From contig NZ_JAFBER010000012.1 of NCBI RefSeq assembly GCF_016908855.1, forward strand, positions 1 to 64,000: a stretch of 64,000 bases of DNA. The letters run 5' to 3'. The notes under the pieces are model-generated. The model saw only the letters and a list, made by a program, of their open reading frames with translations. It was not told the DNA's origin and did not search any database. A program made the position numbers and the translations under genes. This DNA comes from Scopulibacillus daqui. GTDB lineage: Bacteria; Bacillota; Bacilli; Bacillales; Sporolactobacillaceae. Below, in pieces: positions 1-7,658 of this stretch; the stretch's first letter is position 1, and every line of letters starts with the position of its first letter.

Positions 1-41
1 TTCACTATCATTAGTTTAAATTCATCGCTGTACTTTGCCAT
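1..41 (-). CDS. N-terminus of IS3-family OrfA-like transposase, partial
   Basis: The first 13 codons read MAKYSDEFKLMIV and then leave the window. This matches the usual start of IS150-type OrfA proteins (M-x-K-Y-S-x-E-F-K-x-x-I-V-K), which open with a helix-turn-helix DNA-binding domain. No Shine-Dalgarno sequence is visible upstream because a hairpin ends 8 bases before the ATG; translation may depend on context within the element. Only 13 residues are available, so the assignment rests on that short motif. Confidence 0.45.
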   Translation of the reverse strand, partial: MAKYSDEFKLMIV

Positions 42-48
42 ATAAAAA

Positions 49-88
49 CACCCCGGAAGTTAGATTTTTTACTCTAACTTCCGGGGTG
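49..88 (-). terminator. Perfect 16-bp hairpin downstream of sodA
   Basis: Positions 49-64 and 73-88 are perfect inverted repeats of 16 bp with an 8-base loop. On the minus strand a T-rich run (GTTTTTATA) follows, so it should act as a factor-independent terminator for sodA. It also sits just inside the presumed IS end, where such a hairpin would shield the transposase from read-through. Both roles are compatible. Confidence 0.8.
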
Positions 89-112
89 CAGTACCATTAT
101 GCGGACTTTATA

Positions 113-724
113 TTACTTTGCTGCTTCATATCGTTTATTTACTTCATCCCAATTAACAACATTCCAAAATGCGTTAATGTAGTCTGGACGTTTGTTTTGG
201 TATTTTAGGTAATAAGCATGTTCCCAAACGTCAAGACCAAGAACCGGCGTTTTCCCTTCCATTAATGGAGAGTCTTGGTTTGGTGTGCTGTAAAGCTCAA
301 GCTCGCCATTGTTGACTGCAAGCCAAGCCCAGCCTGAACCGAAACGTCCCGCAGCAACTTCAGCAAATTTCGCTTTAAAATCCTCGAAGCTGCCGAATTT
401 AGCATTAATAGCGTCTGCTATAGCGCCGGTAGGATTGCCGCCGCCGTTCGGGGAAAGAATTTGCCAGAAGAAGGTGTGGTTTGCATGACCCCCGCCATTG
501 TTGCGAACCGCTGTACGGATATCTTCAGGAACGTCATTAATATTTCTTAACAGGTCTTCAACAGATTGACTTGCAAGATTGTCCTTTCCATCAAGAGCTG
601 CGTTAAGTTTGCTTACATATGTGCCATGGTGTTTATCATGGTGAATACGCATTGTTTGTTCATCGATATGTGGTTCAAGCGCGTTATAATCATAAGGTAA
701 ATCTGGGAGTTGATGATTTGCCAT
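113..724 (-). CDS. sodA: Superoxide dismutase, Mn/Fe type
   Basis: This 203-residue protein converts superoxide to oxygen and hydrogen peroxide in the cytoplasm. It shows the N-terminal metal-ligand region with HHDKHH (His28 is the likely first ligand), the [10 protein letters not shown] block with the second His near residue 80, and the C-terminal DVWEHAYYL block supplying the Asp and His ligands near 164-168. Length is normal for the family. The start at 724 follows a strong AGGAGG. Gly-rich GGG before HANH and Gln in the substrate channel region fit Mn preference, but sequence alone does not settle Mn against Fe. It stands alone between the tRNA cluster and a possible IS element. Confidence 0.97.
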   Translation of the reverse strand: MANHQLPDLPYDYNALEPHIDEQTMRIHHDKHHGTYVSKLNAALDGKDNLASQSVEDLLRNINDVPEDIRTAVRNNGGGHANHTFFWQILSPNGGGNPTGAIADAINAKFGSFEDFKAKFAEVAAGRFGSGWAWLAVNNGELELYSTPNQDSPLMEGKTPVLGLDVWEHAYYLKYQNKRPDYINAFWNVVNWDEVNKRYEAAK

Positions 725-791
725 TGTATTCTCCTCCTATGTAAACTTTTTTATTTGGAAGAAAACTCGCATTGTTTTCTCTTCCATTTTT

Positions 792-820
792 ACATTATCA
801 AAATTACTGCCTAACTGCAA
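792..820 (-). promoter_or_regulatory. Candidate sigma-A promoter for sodA
   Basis: On the minus strand a TTGCAG (815-820) is separated by 17 bases from TAATGT (792-797), about 70 bases before the sodA start. The -35 box is good and the -10 box is moderate. No other convincing promoter is seen between the tRNA terminators and sodA. Confidence 0.45.
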
Positions 821-839
821 ATAATAAACACATAAAAAA

Positions 840-865
840 GCCCTTTCACAACTTTATGAAAGAAC
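840..865 (-). terminator. Second terminator-like hairpin between tRNA cluster and sodA
   Basis: On the minus strand a 9-bp stem containing two G-U pairs is followed by CTTTTTT. It lies downstream of the tRNA terminator at 908-924 and would act as a back-up stop in front of the sodA promoter. Confidence 0.55.
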
Positions 866-907
866 TTAAACTTTTCGCTGTTAAGTTTTTAAATATAAAA
901 AAAGACC

Positions 908-924
908 GTATCACCTTTTGATAC
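908..924 (-). terminator. tRNA operon terminator
   Basis: GTATCA and TGATAC form a short stem with a 5-base loop, and GGTCTTTTTTT follows on the minus strand. It lies about 30 bases past the CCA end of tRNA-Ser, as expected for the end of the tRNA transcript. Confidence 0.6.
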
Positions 925-953
925 AATCATCATTAACTGCCTTTAAATAATTA

Positions 954-1046
954 TGGCGGAGGAAGAGGGATTCGAACCCCCGCGAGCCGTTAAGCCCCTG
1001 TCGGTTTTCAAGACCGATCCCTTCAGCCAGACTTGGGTATTCCTCC
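954..1046 (-). tRNA. tRNA-Ser (TGA)
   Basis: The minus strand gives a class II tRNA starting GGAGGAATACCCAAG with a long variable arm. The anticodon loop is CTTGAAA, so the anticodon is TGA. The T-arm GGTTCGAATCC and an encoded CCA end are present. It is the last gene of the five-tRNA cluster. Confidence 0.95.
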
Positions 1047-1092
1047 GTTCCGGATGAAACATTGCTTTCAATCTAAGTTCTAAAATTCTGCA

Positions 1093-1169
1093 TGGTGGAC
1101 CCTGTAGGACTCGAACCTACGACCGGACGGTTATGAGCCGTCTGCTCTAACCAACTGAGCTAAGGGTCC
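1093..1169 (-). tRNA. tRNA-Ile2 (CAT, lysidine-modified type)
   Basis: The anticodon loop CTCATAA gives CAT, but the body (GGACCCTTAGCTCAGTTGG and the GACGG/CCGTC anticodon stem) resembles tRNA-Ile2 rather than elongator or initiator Met. In that family TilS converts C34 to lysidine so the tRNA reads AUA. The encoded CCA is present. A separate elongator tRNA-Met in the same cluster supports this reading. Confidence 0.85.
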
Positions 1170-1171
1170 AA

Positions 1172-1247
1172 TGGGGCGATTGATGGGGATCGAACCCACG
1201 CATGCCGGAACCACAATCCGGTGTGTTAACCACTTCACCACAATCGC
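1172..1247 (-). tRNA. tRNA-His (GTG)
   Basis: The minus strand reads GCGATTGTGGTGAAGTGG, with an anticodon loop containing GTG in the stem CCGGA/TCCGG. A G is available just before the first acceptor base (position 1248), matching the extra G-1 that tRNA-His needs, opposite C73. The encoded CCA is present. Confidence 0.95.
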
Positions 1248-1252
1248 CGTAT

Positions 1253-1329
1253 TGGTAGCGGCGGAGGGAATCGAACCCCCGACCTCACGGGTATGAACCG
1301 TACGCTCTAGCCAGCTGAGCTACGCCGCC
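1253..1329 (-). tRNA. tRNA-Met (CAT), elongator
   Basis: The gene starts GGCGGCGTAGCTCAGCTGG, with a TACGG/CCGT(G) anticodon stem and CAT anticodon. It has a fully paired first acceptor position, unlike initiator tRNA, and closely matches the elongator Met tRNA pattern of bacilli. The encoded CCA is present. Confidence 0.93.
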
Positions 1330-1336
1330 GTTATAA

Positions 1337-1411
1337 TGGCTCCACAGGTAGGATTCGAACCTACGACCGATCGGTTAACAGCCGATTGCTCTACCACTGA
1401 GCTACTGTGGA
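1337..1411 (-). tRNA. tRNA-Asn (GTT)
   Basis: The gene starts TCCACAGTAGCTCAGTGG. The anticodon loop CTGTTAA gives GTT. The encoded CCA is present. It is the first tRNA after the cluster promoter. Confidence 0.95.
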
Positions 1412-1505
1412 ATAACTATGTTTCTTAAAACATTTATAGAAGACTTGCAAAATACTAATTTTAGGAGAGTTATCACATAATAATAATAATGACGCGACAA
1501 AATTC

Positions 1506-1534
1506 ATTTTAAATGATGTATGTAATGATGTCAA
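1506..1534 (-). promoter_or_regulatory. Sigma-A promoter of the tRNA cluster
   Basis: On the minus strand TTGACA (1529-1534) and TAAAAT (1506-1511) are separated by exactly 17 bases, about 95 bases before tRNA-Asn. The near-perfect match fits a strong stable-RNA promoter. Apart from this I see nothing in the 1412-1704 gap. Confidence 0.8.
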
Positions 1535-1704
1535 GCGCTTTTTAATATGATCATCAATGTCGTTGGATTCATTAATATGACACGACATGTAGAAATATAT
1601 CATATACTTTAATTTTATGCAATGTTTTTATAGACAAATCTTTGCAAAATAAATCCCTTGTTTATCGGTTGTTATTTTTGTAAAATTCAAATAGGTGATG
1701 AATA

Positions 1705-2208
1705 ATGTCAATTTTTAAACAGTTGATGACAAATTTAACCCACCCTAAAAAGGCTTCCATGTTTCGGTTTCAGCGAATAGGAAAAACCATAAGTTACACC
1801 TTTCTTTTGGCATTAGCGGCGACCGTTTTTTTAGCACCGGCCGATATCAAACAGCTCTTTTCCCAGAACCCTGCTTTATCGTTCATTTTTATTCCGATTT
1901 TTTTCATATTTTATTATGCTATTGCATCATTTGCTTTTTTTATCGGTGTCTCTATGTTAGCTTTTATGGGGCTGCTATTAAAAGAACTTCTTCACAAACG
2001 CTTGAACTATCAACAAACATGGTCTCTCAGTGCCAATGCAATCACTTGGCCGGCACTTGTGTTCTCTATTGGGCAAATTTTTTACACTCTGCCTGAAATA
2101 ATGATTTTTCCTTTTATTTTATTTAGTTTAATCATGCTGTTTGTGATGATTTATGCTGTACCCGGCTCAAAATCAGCGCCAAATAAAAGCAGCGGCCGCT
2201 TCCTTTAG
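1705..2208 (+). CDS. DUF1189 family membrane protein (YqgB-like)
   Basis: This 167-residue protein has five or so hydrophobic segments (about 30-45, 57-75, 78-95, 110-125 and 130-155) and little else, so it should be an integral membrane protein. The N-terminus (a short soluble stretch, then KKASMFRFQRIGK) and overall layout match the DUF1189 family, whose B. subtilis member YqgB lies near sodA. The function is not known. The start follows AGGTGAT at a good distance. Its last four bases overlap the convergent NfeD-like gene. Confidence 0.8.
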   Translation: MSIFKQLMTNLTHPKKASMFRFQRIGKTISYTFLLALAATVFLAPADIKQLFSQNPALSFIFIPIFFIFYYAIASFAFFIGVSMLAFMGLLLKELLHKRLNYQQTWSLSANAITWPALVFSIGQIFYTLPEIMIFPFILFSLIMLFVMIYAVPGSKSAPNKSSGRFL

Positions 2209-2843
2209 GTCCCCGCTGCTTTCTTCTGAACAACAATCTTAGTCCCGTCAACAGATATAACTGAAACAGCCTCACCTTTTTTTAGCCATATACCATCTGT
2301 GATGGCGCTGTATCGTTTGCCTTCAATTTCGACAATGCCGACGGGGCGGAACGATGTTTCAGTCGTACCGTCTTTCCCGACTAACGCTTTATGCGATTCA
2401 TTCATTGCATTGTATCCCGCTTCGCTTGATAATTGATCGGAAAAAGTCAGTTTAGACCAATAAGAGCGTGCAGGAAAAATCTTTAGAAATAAGAATGAAC
2501 AAGACGTTCCCAGAATAAAGGCAGCTGCAACGGCCAAACCGTACAATGCTGACGGCGTTGGCAGCACACAAGCTAAAATCATTAATGTAACACCTATCAG
2601 CGCTACCGAGCCATTCGTAATCAGCTTGCTGTCAATAATGATTAATACAAGGCCAAATATTAAGAGTCCCAACATTAACAGCGGTGAACCGCGATGCAAA
2701 TGATAAATAAAATATAATAGAAACAGCCCAGCGCCAAGCAATCCAAAAATCCCTTTGCTTTTTACAAGCATTTCACCAAATAGTAGTAAAGCCGCTATAA
2801 AAATGACAATAAATCCGATAAAAGGCGAATTTAGAACAGCCAA
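2205..2843 (-). CDS. NfeD-like membrane protein with C-terminal OB-fold domain
   Basis: The N-terminal two thirds consist of hydrophobic segments (roughly residues 8-120). The last 60 residues carry the pattern of an NfeD soluble domain (FRPVGIVEIEGKRYSAITDG, then a KGEAVSVISVDG strand). It lacks the ClpP-like protease domain of long NfeD proteins. NfeD proteins usually partner flotillin-like FloA/FloT in membrane organisation, but here the gene is about 26 kb from floA. The chosen TTG start at 2843 follows GGGGGGAG at 7 bases; an upstream in-frame start at 2885 has no ribosome site. It is convergent with the DUF1189 gene, overlapping by 4 bases. Confidence 0.75.
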   Translation of the reverse strand: MAVLNSPFIGFIVIFIAALLLFGEMLVKSKGIFGLLGAGLFLLYFIYHLHRGSPLLMLGLLIFGLVLIIIDSKLITNGSVALIGVTLMILACVLPTPSALYGLAVAAAFILGTSCSFLFLKIFPARSYWSKLTFSDQLSSEAGYNAMNESHKALVGKDGTTETSFRPVGIVEIEGKRYSAITDGIWLKKGEAVSVISVDGTKIVVQKKAAGT

Positions 2844-3045
2844 TTCTTCGCTCCCCCCATTTTTAGAAGTCAAATCTTGCTTCACACATTAGCCGCAGCC
2901 AATCTCTCCCTTACAACATCCAGGGGCCAGCCTTCTCATCATATATACGTCTTCTATGTACAAAAGTTCCTTCTAAAAACCAAAAAACGTCATAATAAAT
3001 AAAATCTATCATATATATGATATAAAACCATTTATAAGGATGCTG

Positions 3046-3351
3046 ATGATGAAAAAATTATTACTATTAAGCGTTATTGGAATTATTTCATGGACAAGTT
3101 ATTCAGACATCACAAATGGTACACTTCCTTCTGTATATAAAACACAAGATAACAGTCAAAGTCAATTAAATATAAATTATAAGAGAATCACTGTTAACCC
3201 GGGAGATACGGTTCTGTCTATAGTTGAAAAAATTAATCCCCATAAATCCCTGTCAATCGAAAAAGTGATGTCAGATTTTAAAAAGCTCAATCCCGGATGC
3301 AAACCGAACAAAATAGAAATCGGACAAAGTTATAATTTTCCTCAATATTGA
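3046..3351 (+). CDS. yqfZ: Small exported LysM-domain protein (YqfZ-like)
   Basis: About 100 residues: a short basic start with a hydrophobic signal or anchor segment (residues about 3-18), a spacer rich in Asn/Gln/Ser, then a single LysM-like domain (ITVNPGDTVLSIVEKIN to IGQSYNF). LysM domains bind peptidoglycan or spore cortex glycan. B. subtilis has a similar small LysM protein, YqfZ, beside ispG, as here. Several ATGs lie together; 3046 is preferred because the AAGGA site is 6 bases upstream, while 3040 would overlap it. A sporulation role is plausible but not shown by the sequence. Confidence 0.7.
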   Translation: MMKKLLLLSVIGIISWTSYSDITNGTLPSVYKTQDNSQSQLNINYKRITVNPGDTVLSIVEKINPHKSLSIEKVMSDFKKLNPGCKPNKIEIGQSYNFPQY

Positions 3352-3468
3352 TTATTAATAATGGGTTCTCCTTGCCAAAATAAATAAGGTACTGATAAAA
3401 TAAAAAATGTTATTTAATTTAATGGATTGTATTTTGTTATTTTTCTTATATAAAAGGAGCGATCGGGT

Positions 3469-4566
3469 ATGGCTAAAATAACCCATCGAACACAAACAAG
3501 AAAAGTTAAGGTAGGCCCGTTAACTATCGGCGGTTCGAATGAATTGATTATCCAAAGCATGACGACAACTAAAACGCATGATGTAGAGGCGACTGTTGCA
3601 GAAATCCACCGCCTTGAAGAAGCCGGCTGCCAAGTCGTTCGGGTAGCTTGCCCCGACATGCGTGCGGCAGAAGCAATACCTGAGATTAAAAAAAGAATAA
3701 ATATACCGCTTGTTGTTGATATTCACTTTAATTACAAGCTGGCGCTTAAAGCCATTGAAGGCGGCGCCGATAAAATTCGCATTAATCCAGGAAACATCGG
3801 AAAACGCGAAAACGTTGAAGCCGTTGTCAAAGCATGTAAAGAAAAAGGCATTCCGATCCGAATCGGTGTTAACGCTGGATCATTAGAAAAACGCATTCTT
3901 GAAAAATACGGCTACCCAACTGCGGATGGCATGGTTGAAAGCGCACTGTATCATATCAAAATTTTAGAGGATCTGGACTTCCATGACATTGTTGTGTCAC
4001 TAAAAGCTTCAGATGTTAACTTAGCCGTAGAAGCCTATGAAAAAGCGGCGCAAGCTTTTGATTATCCGCTTCATCTTGGGATCACTGAATCAGGAACGAA
4101 ATTTTCCGGTTCTATAAAAAGCGCTGCAGGTCTTGGCATCCTTCTTCATAAAGGCATAGGCAATACACTAAGAATTTCTTTATCCACCGACCCTGTCTAT
4201 GAAGTAAAAGTCTGCAGAGAACTCTTAAAAACGTTCGGACTTGCTTCAAATGCCGCCACTTTAATTTCATGTCCGACTTGCGGCCGCATTCAAATCGATC
4301 TTATTAAAATCGCTGAAGAAGTTGAAGATTATATTGCAAAAATTAAAGCGCCGATAAAAGTTGCCGTTCTTGGCTGTGCTGTAAACGGACCTGGTGAAGC
4401 CCGCGAGGCTGATATAGGAATCGCCGGCGGCAACGGTGAAGGCCTGTTATTCCGTCACGGAGAAATTATAAGAAAAGTGCCTGAAGACATCATGGTAGAA
4501 GAATTGAAAAAAGAAATTGACAAACTCGCAGAAGAATATGCAGAGAAACAAAAAGTGAATTCATAG
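3469..4566 (+). CDS. ispG: 4-hydroxy-3-methylbut-2-en-1-yl diphosphate synthase (flavodoxin), IspG/GcpE
   Basis: This 365-residue enzyme carries out the penultimate step of the MEP isoprenoid pathway, converting MEcPP to HMBPP with a [4Fe-4S] cluster. It shows the N-terminal TIM-barrel half ([36 protein letters not shown]) and the C-terminal cluster domain with SCPTCGR and [11 protein letters not shown], which supply three cysteines and a Glu. Length is normal. AAGGAGCG precedes the ATG. ispH, the next enzyme in the pathway, is 5 kb away on the same strand. A terminator follows directly. Confidence 0.97.
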   Translation: MAKITHRTQTRKVKVGPLTIGGSNELIIQSMTTTKTHDVEATVAEIHRLEEAGCQVVRVACPDMRAAEAIPEIKKRINIPLVVDIHFNYKLALKAIEGGADKIRINPGNIGKRENVEAVVKACKEKGIPIRIGVNAGSLEKRILEKYGYPTADGMVESALYHIKILEDLDFHDIVVSLKASDVNLAVEAYEKAAQAFDYPLHLGITESGTKFSGSIKSAAGLGILLHKGIGNTLRISLSTDPVYEVKVCRELLKTFGLASNAATLISCPTCGRIQIDLIKIAEEVEDYIAKIKAPIKVAVLGCAVNGPGEAREADIGIAGGNGEGLLFRHGEIIRKVPEDIMVEELKKEIDKLAEEYAEKQKVNS

Positions 4567-4574
4567 TCAATATA

Positions 4575-4607
4575 AAAAACAGCCTGTGGTTTAACCAGGC
4601 TGTTTTT
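4575..4607 (+). terminator. ispG terminator
   Basis: AAAAACAGCCTG and CAGGCTGTTTTT pair across a 9-base loop, with a T run on the plus strand and an A run that makes it usable from the opposite side too. It sits between ispG and the convergent nitroreductase gene. Confidence 0.85.
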
Positions 4608-4622
4608 TTAGTTGAATGATGT

Positions 4623-5195
4623 TTATTCGACCCATTCAGCTATTTCATGAACCGGCTTTTTCTTCGGCGGCTCAAGTTTTGTTTCTTGCGGATAACCTAT
4701 GTATAAATAACCTAAAACCATTCCCTTGTCTGAAACATTAAAAGCATCTTTCATTGCTTGAGTATATGCCGGCTTTCCAGTACGCCAAATAGATGCCAAT
4801 CCTAAAGCATGGGCAGTCAACATCATATTTTGTACAGCGCATGCCGCGGCTTCTATTTCTTCTATATATTCCACTTTCTCTTTATCGCTTGGTTCAACGG
4901 CAATAACAATAACTACCGGCGCCCGAAGCGCTTTTTTTATGCCTTTTTCGTAAGCTTCTTTTTTTTCATCGTCTGTTGGATGAACTAACTTTTCAACATT
5001 AATTTTGCCGTAAACATCGCCAAGCTTGTTTCGCCCTTCGCCGGTTAATACAGTAAATCGCCAAGGCTCTGTTTTGAAGTGATTAGGCGCCCAAATCGCT
5101 GATTCCAAGATTTTTTCAATTTTTTCACGAGGAGGCATTTCATCGGTCACTTTGCCGATTGATCTCCTTGTCTTAATCGCTTCAATCACATTCAT
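4623..5195 (-). CDS. Nitroreductase family protein (YfhC/YdjA-like)
   Basis: This 190-residue FMN-dependent oxidoreductase has the family's opening IEAIKTRRSIGKV (phosphate-binding Arg cluster), the APNHFKTEPWRFTVL block typical of the YdjA/YfhC subgroup, the AAACAVQNMMLTAHALGLASIW core helix and the C-terminal GYLYIGYP. Members reduce nitro compounds or quinones with NAD(P)H; the natural substrate here is unknown. AAAGGGGA precedes the ATG. It is a single-gene unit between the ispG terminator and the yqfX-like gene. Confidence 0.85.
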   Translation of the reverse strand: MNVIEAIKTRRSIGKVTDEMPPREKIEKILESAIWAPNHFKTEPWRFTVLTGEGRNKLGDVYGKINVEKLVHPTDDEKKEAYEKGIKKALRAPVVIVIAVEPSDKEKVEYIEEIEAAACAVQNMMLTAHALGLASIWRTGKPAYTQAMKDAFNVSDKGMVLGYLYIGYPQETKLEPPKKKPVHEIAEWVE

Positions 5196-5291
5196 ACAAA
5201 ATTCCCCTTTCCTTATTTTTTAACCTTTATATCATAACAATATTTAATTCATATTTCTATAAAGGCAGCTTACCGCTTTTGGAAAATGAAA

Positions 5292-5319
5292 AGGAACATT
5301 CCGCTTGCGGAATGTTCCT
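5292..5319 (-). terminator. Terminator after the yqfX-like gene
   Basis: AGGAACATTCCG and CGGAATGTTCCT form a 12-bp perfect stem with a CTTG loop, followed on the minus strand by TTTTCATTTT. It ends the transcript of the gene at 5326-5676. Confidence 0.8.
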
Positions 5320-5325
5320 ATCCAT

Positions 5326-5676
5326 TTAGAAGAACGGTCTAGCAAACAATGCAATAACGATAGCTGCTATTCCAACACCGATTGCCCATGCACCTAAAGT
5401 TTTTGCGCCTTGCCTTCTGGCTATAATGCCAACAATAATTCCCGCTGCTCCCATGATAATCGGCAAGAAGAATAAGCCAATAACAGAAAGAACAATGGCA
5501 AGCCAGCCTAATCCAGTTCCCTCGGCTTCTTCATCAGCATCATCTGCATAAATATCCCTGTCAACAGCGGCTTCGGCAGCAAACTCTTCGCCGAAATCAT
5601 CTTCGTCATCTAAATGGTATATTTTGTTTAACGAAGAATCATCATCATAATCCTTAAAACGATCCTTGTCAGCCAT
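5326..5676 (-). CDS. DUF4190-type membrane protein with acidic N-terminus (YqfX-like)
   Basis: The 116-residue protein has a strongly acidic first half (residues 1-52, many Asp/Glu, no signal peptide) followed by two hydrophobic segments (about 55-80 and 93-113) joined by a basic RRQGAKT loop. The GLGWLAIVLSVIGLFFLPI and GIIARRQGAKTLGAWAIG blocks match the DUF4190 pattern; B. subtilis YqfX near ispG is similar. The function is unknown. The start is supported by a GAGGGAT ribosome site. Single gene with its own terminator. Confidence 0.7.
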   Translation of the reverse strand: MADKDRFKDYDDDSSLNKIYHLDDEDDFGEEFAAEAAVDRDIYADDADEEAEGTGLGWLAIVLSVIGLFFLPIIMGAAGIIVGIIARRQGAKTLGAWAIGVGIAAIVIALFARPFF

Positions 5677-5778
5677 CGTGATCCCTCACTTTCTATTTAA
5701 GGATCAATTATAGTTTGACACGTTGGCTGACTTTTCATTAATGTAAAAGATACCATTTCTTTTTTGCCGTTTATGCCA

Positions 5779-7221
5779 TCAATCATTGACAAAAGGAAGC
5801 GTAAAAGTAATTGTCGTTCCTTCTCCTAACTTGCTGTCAATATAAAATTCGCCCTCATGATCTTTTATAATTTTTTTGCAGAGAGGCAAACCAATGCCAG
5901 TGCCATTTTCTTTTGTAGTAAAAAACGGTTTCCCTAACTTTTCCAGTACAGATTTCTCCATTCCCGGTCCGTTGTCAGAAACCGTTACCTGATAAACATC
6001 CTTTAATGCTTTCGTGCGAATTTCAAACCTTTTGTCATTTTGCTTTTCTTCAAAAGCTTCAACTGCATTGCGAAGAAGATTTAAAATAATTTGTTTAATC
6101 ATCGATTTATCAAAATAAATCCGGCGATTTGTTTTTTCAAATTGATAATCGAAAGTAATGTTTCTTAGTATGCACTCTGAGCGAATTAATGGGATTAAAG
6201 AATGGAAAAGCTCATTTGGCTCCTGAACCTGCTTTCTGGAGTTGTTGCGAGAAAGAGATAAAAAGTCCTCAATAATTTCATTCATTCGATCAATTTCTGA
6301 TAAAATGGTCTTATAATATTTCTCTATATTGTTTGTAAGGCCAGACAATTGAATAAAACCTCTAATAACTGATAATGGATTTCGAAGCTCATGGGCAAAT
6401 CCGGCAGCAAGATGAGAAACAGATTCCATTTGCTGCTTATGTTTCATTAAACTGTTAAATTCATCAGCTGAAGTCCGATTATCTATTATAAAAATAATAT
6501 GGTCATTTTCTTCTATATAGATGCCTTTGATATGGTATAGAACATCTTTATAGACATGAAACCTTTGCAAATTTTTGCGGGAACTGCGGATCTCTTTTGC
6601 TAAAAAGCCCATTGTCTCGATGATTGGATGGTTTTTATCATAATTTTTATTATAATATTTCTGAGGTATAGCCTCTTTATTGCAATAATAAACCTCATCC
6701 TTTTCGTTTAGCTCAACGATAATAATATCTAATGCGTTTAATATGATATGTGGCGTATGTAAATGGTGCTGTTCGTGTTTTTGGTCATAAAGATATTCCT
6801 GGCCAGCAAGATAAATGTCATTTTTAAAAAACTTCCCTTTATATAAATATTTTTTATAATCACCATTTACTTTTTGATATAAATTTTTAGACAAAACCTT
6901 CCCAGTTTCAGTTAATTCTCGAAAAAACAGCAACGCTTCTTGCTTTGAATGTTTTGATAAATGATCGAAAAATTGCCTGCCGTTTTCTTTAATTAATCGA
7001 TCGCCATTCGCATTGCTTTCGATAATGCTGCCGTTTAAAGCCACGCAAAAGCGAATCTCAAAAGACAATTCATTTTCAAACCATTGATCTTTCAGGGCAG
7101 AAACACAAGATTCAGAATTGCGCCGAATAATAATCCCTCCCCTCTGACAAAACACATCAATAAAATAACTATAACAATAATTATACAGAAACAATTTGAC
7201 TTTACATAGGATTAAACGCAA
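5779..7221 (-). CDS. PAS-containing sensor histidine kinase, sporulation-kinase type, orphan
   Basis: The C-terminal half has a phosphoacceptor block AAGFAHELRNPLSVIRGFIQL (His near residue 279) followed by an ATP-binding domain with N box (LRNAVEAFEE), G1 (DNGPGM), F box (FFTTKENGTGIGL) and G2. The H box is of the KinA/KinB/KinE type that feeds Spo0F. The N-terminal 250 residues look like divergent PAS sensing regions without membrane segments once the doubtful first 30 residues are removed. No response regulator lies beside it. The start is unsettled: TTG at 7221 has no ribosome site, whereas a strong AGGGGAGGG at 7135-7143 is followed by three ATT codons (7126-7134) and no standard start nearby. 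Confidence 0.85.
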   Translation of the reverse strand: MRLILCKVKLFLYNYCYSYFIDVFCQRGGIIIRRNSESCVSALKDQWFENELSFEIRFCVALNGSIIESNANGDRLIKENGRQFFDHLSKHSKQEALLFFRELTETGKVLSKNLYQKVNGDYKKYLYKGKFFKNDIYLAGQEYLYDQKHEQHHLHTPHIILNALDIIIVELNEKDEVYYCNKEAIPQKYYNKNYDKNHPIIETMGFLAKEIRSSRKNLQRFHVYKDVLYHIKGIYIEENDHIIFIIDNRTSADEFNSLMKHKQQMESVSHLAAGFAHELRNPLSVIRGFIQLSGLTNNIEKYYKTILSEIDRMNEIIEDFLSLSRNNSRKQVQEPNELFHSLIPLIRSECILRNITFDYQFEKTNRRIYFDKSMIKQIILNLLRNAVEAFEEKQNDKRFEIRTKALKDVYQVTVSDNGPGMEKSVLEKLGKPFFTTKENGTGIGLPLCKKIIKDHEGEFYIDSKLGEGTTITFTLPFVND

Positions 7222-7351
7222 GTACTTATAGACAATGTTTGCAAGTGTCTTGTCACTTCATTTCGATTTCGATCATTTCTTGTTGATTCACACATTGGGT
7301 TCGCCTTCATAACATATACATGAGTATTCTTGCGATTGGAGAGTGAACTGA

Positions 7352-7606
7352 GTGAATCAAATGATCAGACAGCTTGTAAATCAAAAAATCAATAATGTCA
7401 CACCCCAAGAATTGCTTAAGCTAAGCCAACAGTACGGTTTTGATCTTTCAAGAGCCCAAGCTGATAAGATCTCAAAAATGTTAAGAGGAAAGAATATTGA
7501 TATATTTAATGACCAAGACAGGCGTCAAGTGCTGCAAAATATATCGGTTAATATCGATAGGCGTCTTGCATCCGAAATCAACCGCATGTTTAATGAGTTT
7601 ATGTAA
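7352..7606 (+). CDS. yqfT: YqfT-like small protein (DUF2624)
   Basis: This 84-residue, charged, soluble protein matches the YqfT/DUF2624 pattern (MIRQLVNQKINNVTPQELLK, then a helix-rich C-terminus RRLASEINRMFNEFM). No catalytic motif is visible and the function is unknown. The GTG start at 7352 follows GGAGAG. In B. subtilis the homologue is next to nfo; here it converges on nfo, the two separated by a long perfect palindrome. Confidence 0.8.
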   Translation: MNQMIRQLVNQKINNVTPQELLKLSQQYGFDLSRAQADKISKMLRGKNIDIFNDQDRRQVLQNISVNIDRRLASEINRMFNEFM

Positions 7607-7622
7607 AACATAAGTGAGCAGT

Positions 7623-7658
7623 CATCAATAACACGAAGATATCTTCGTGTTATTGATG
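7623..7658. repeat. 36-bp perfect palindrome at the yqfT/nfo junction
   Basis: CATCAATAACACGAAGAT is followed directly by its reverse complement with no spacer. It covers the last codons and stop of nfo. It could form an 16-bp stem with a tetraloop in both transcripts. Unlike the other terminators in this window it lacks a T run on either side. Confidence 0.85.

Larger units (their letters stand above)
1..96 (-). mobile_element. Probable end of an IS3-family (IS150-like) insertion sequence, cut by the window edge
   Basis: Reading the minus strand from about 96, the sequence starts TGGTACTGCACCCCGG, then carries a long hairpin, then an open frame whose first residues are typical of IS3-family OrfA. 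The block begins only 17 bases beyond the sodA stop. The hairpin arms repeat the CCCCGGAAGTTAGA motif in both orientations, as I recall for terminal regions of IS150-group elements. That family resemblance is from memory. The rest of the element lies outside the window, so neither the right end nor a target-site duplication can be seen. Confidence 0.5.

Noticed and set aside
1391-1603. 70-codon minus-strand frame
   Set aside because: It runs through the tRNA-Asn gene and the tRNA promoter and has no ribosome site.
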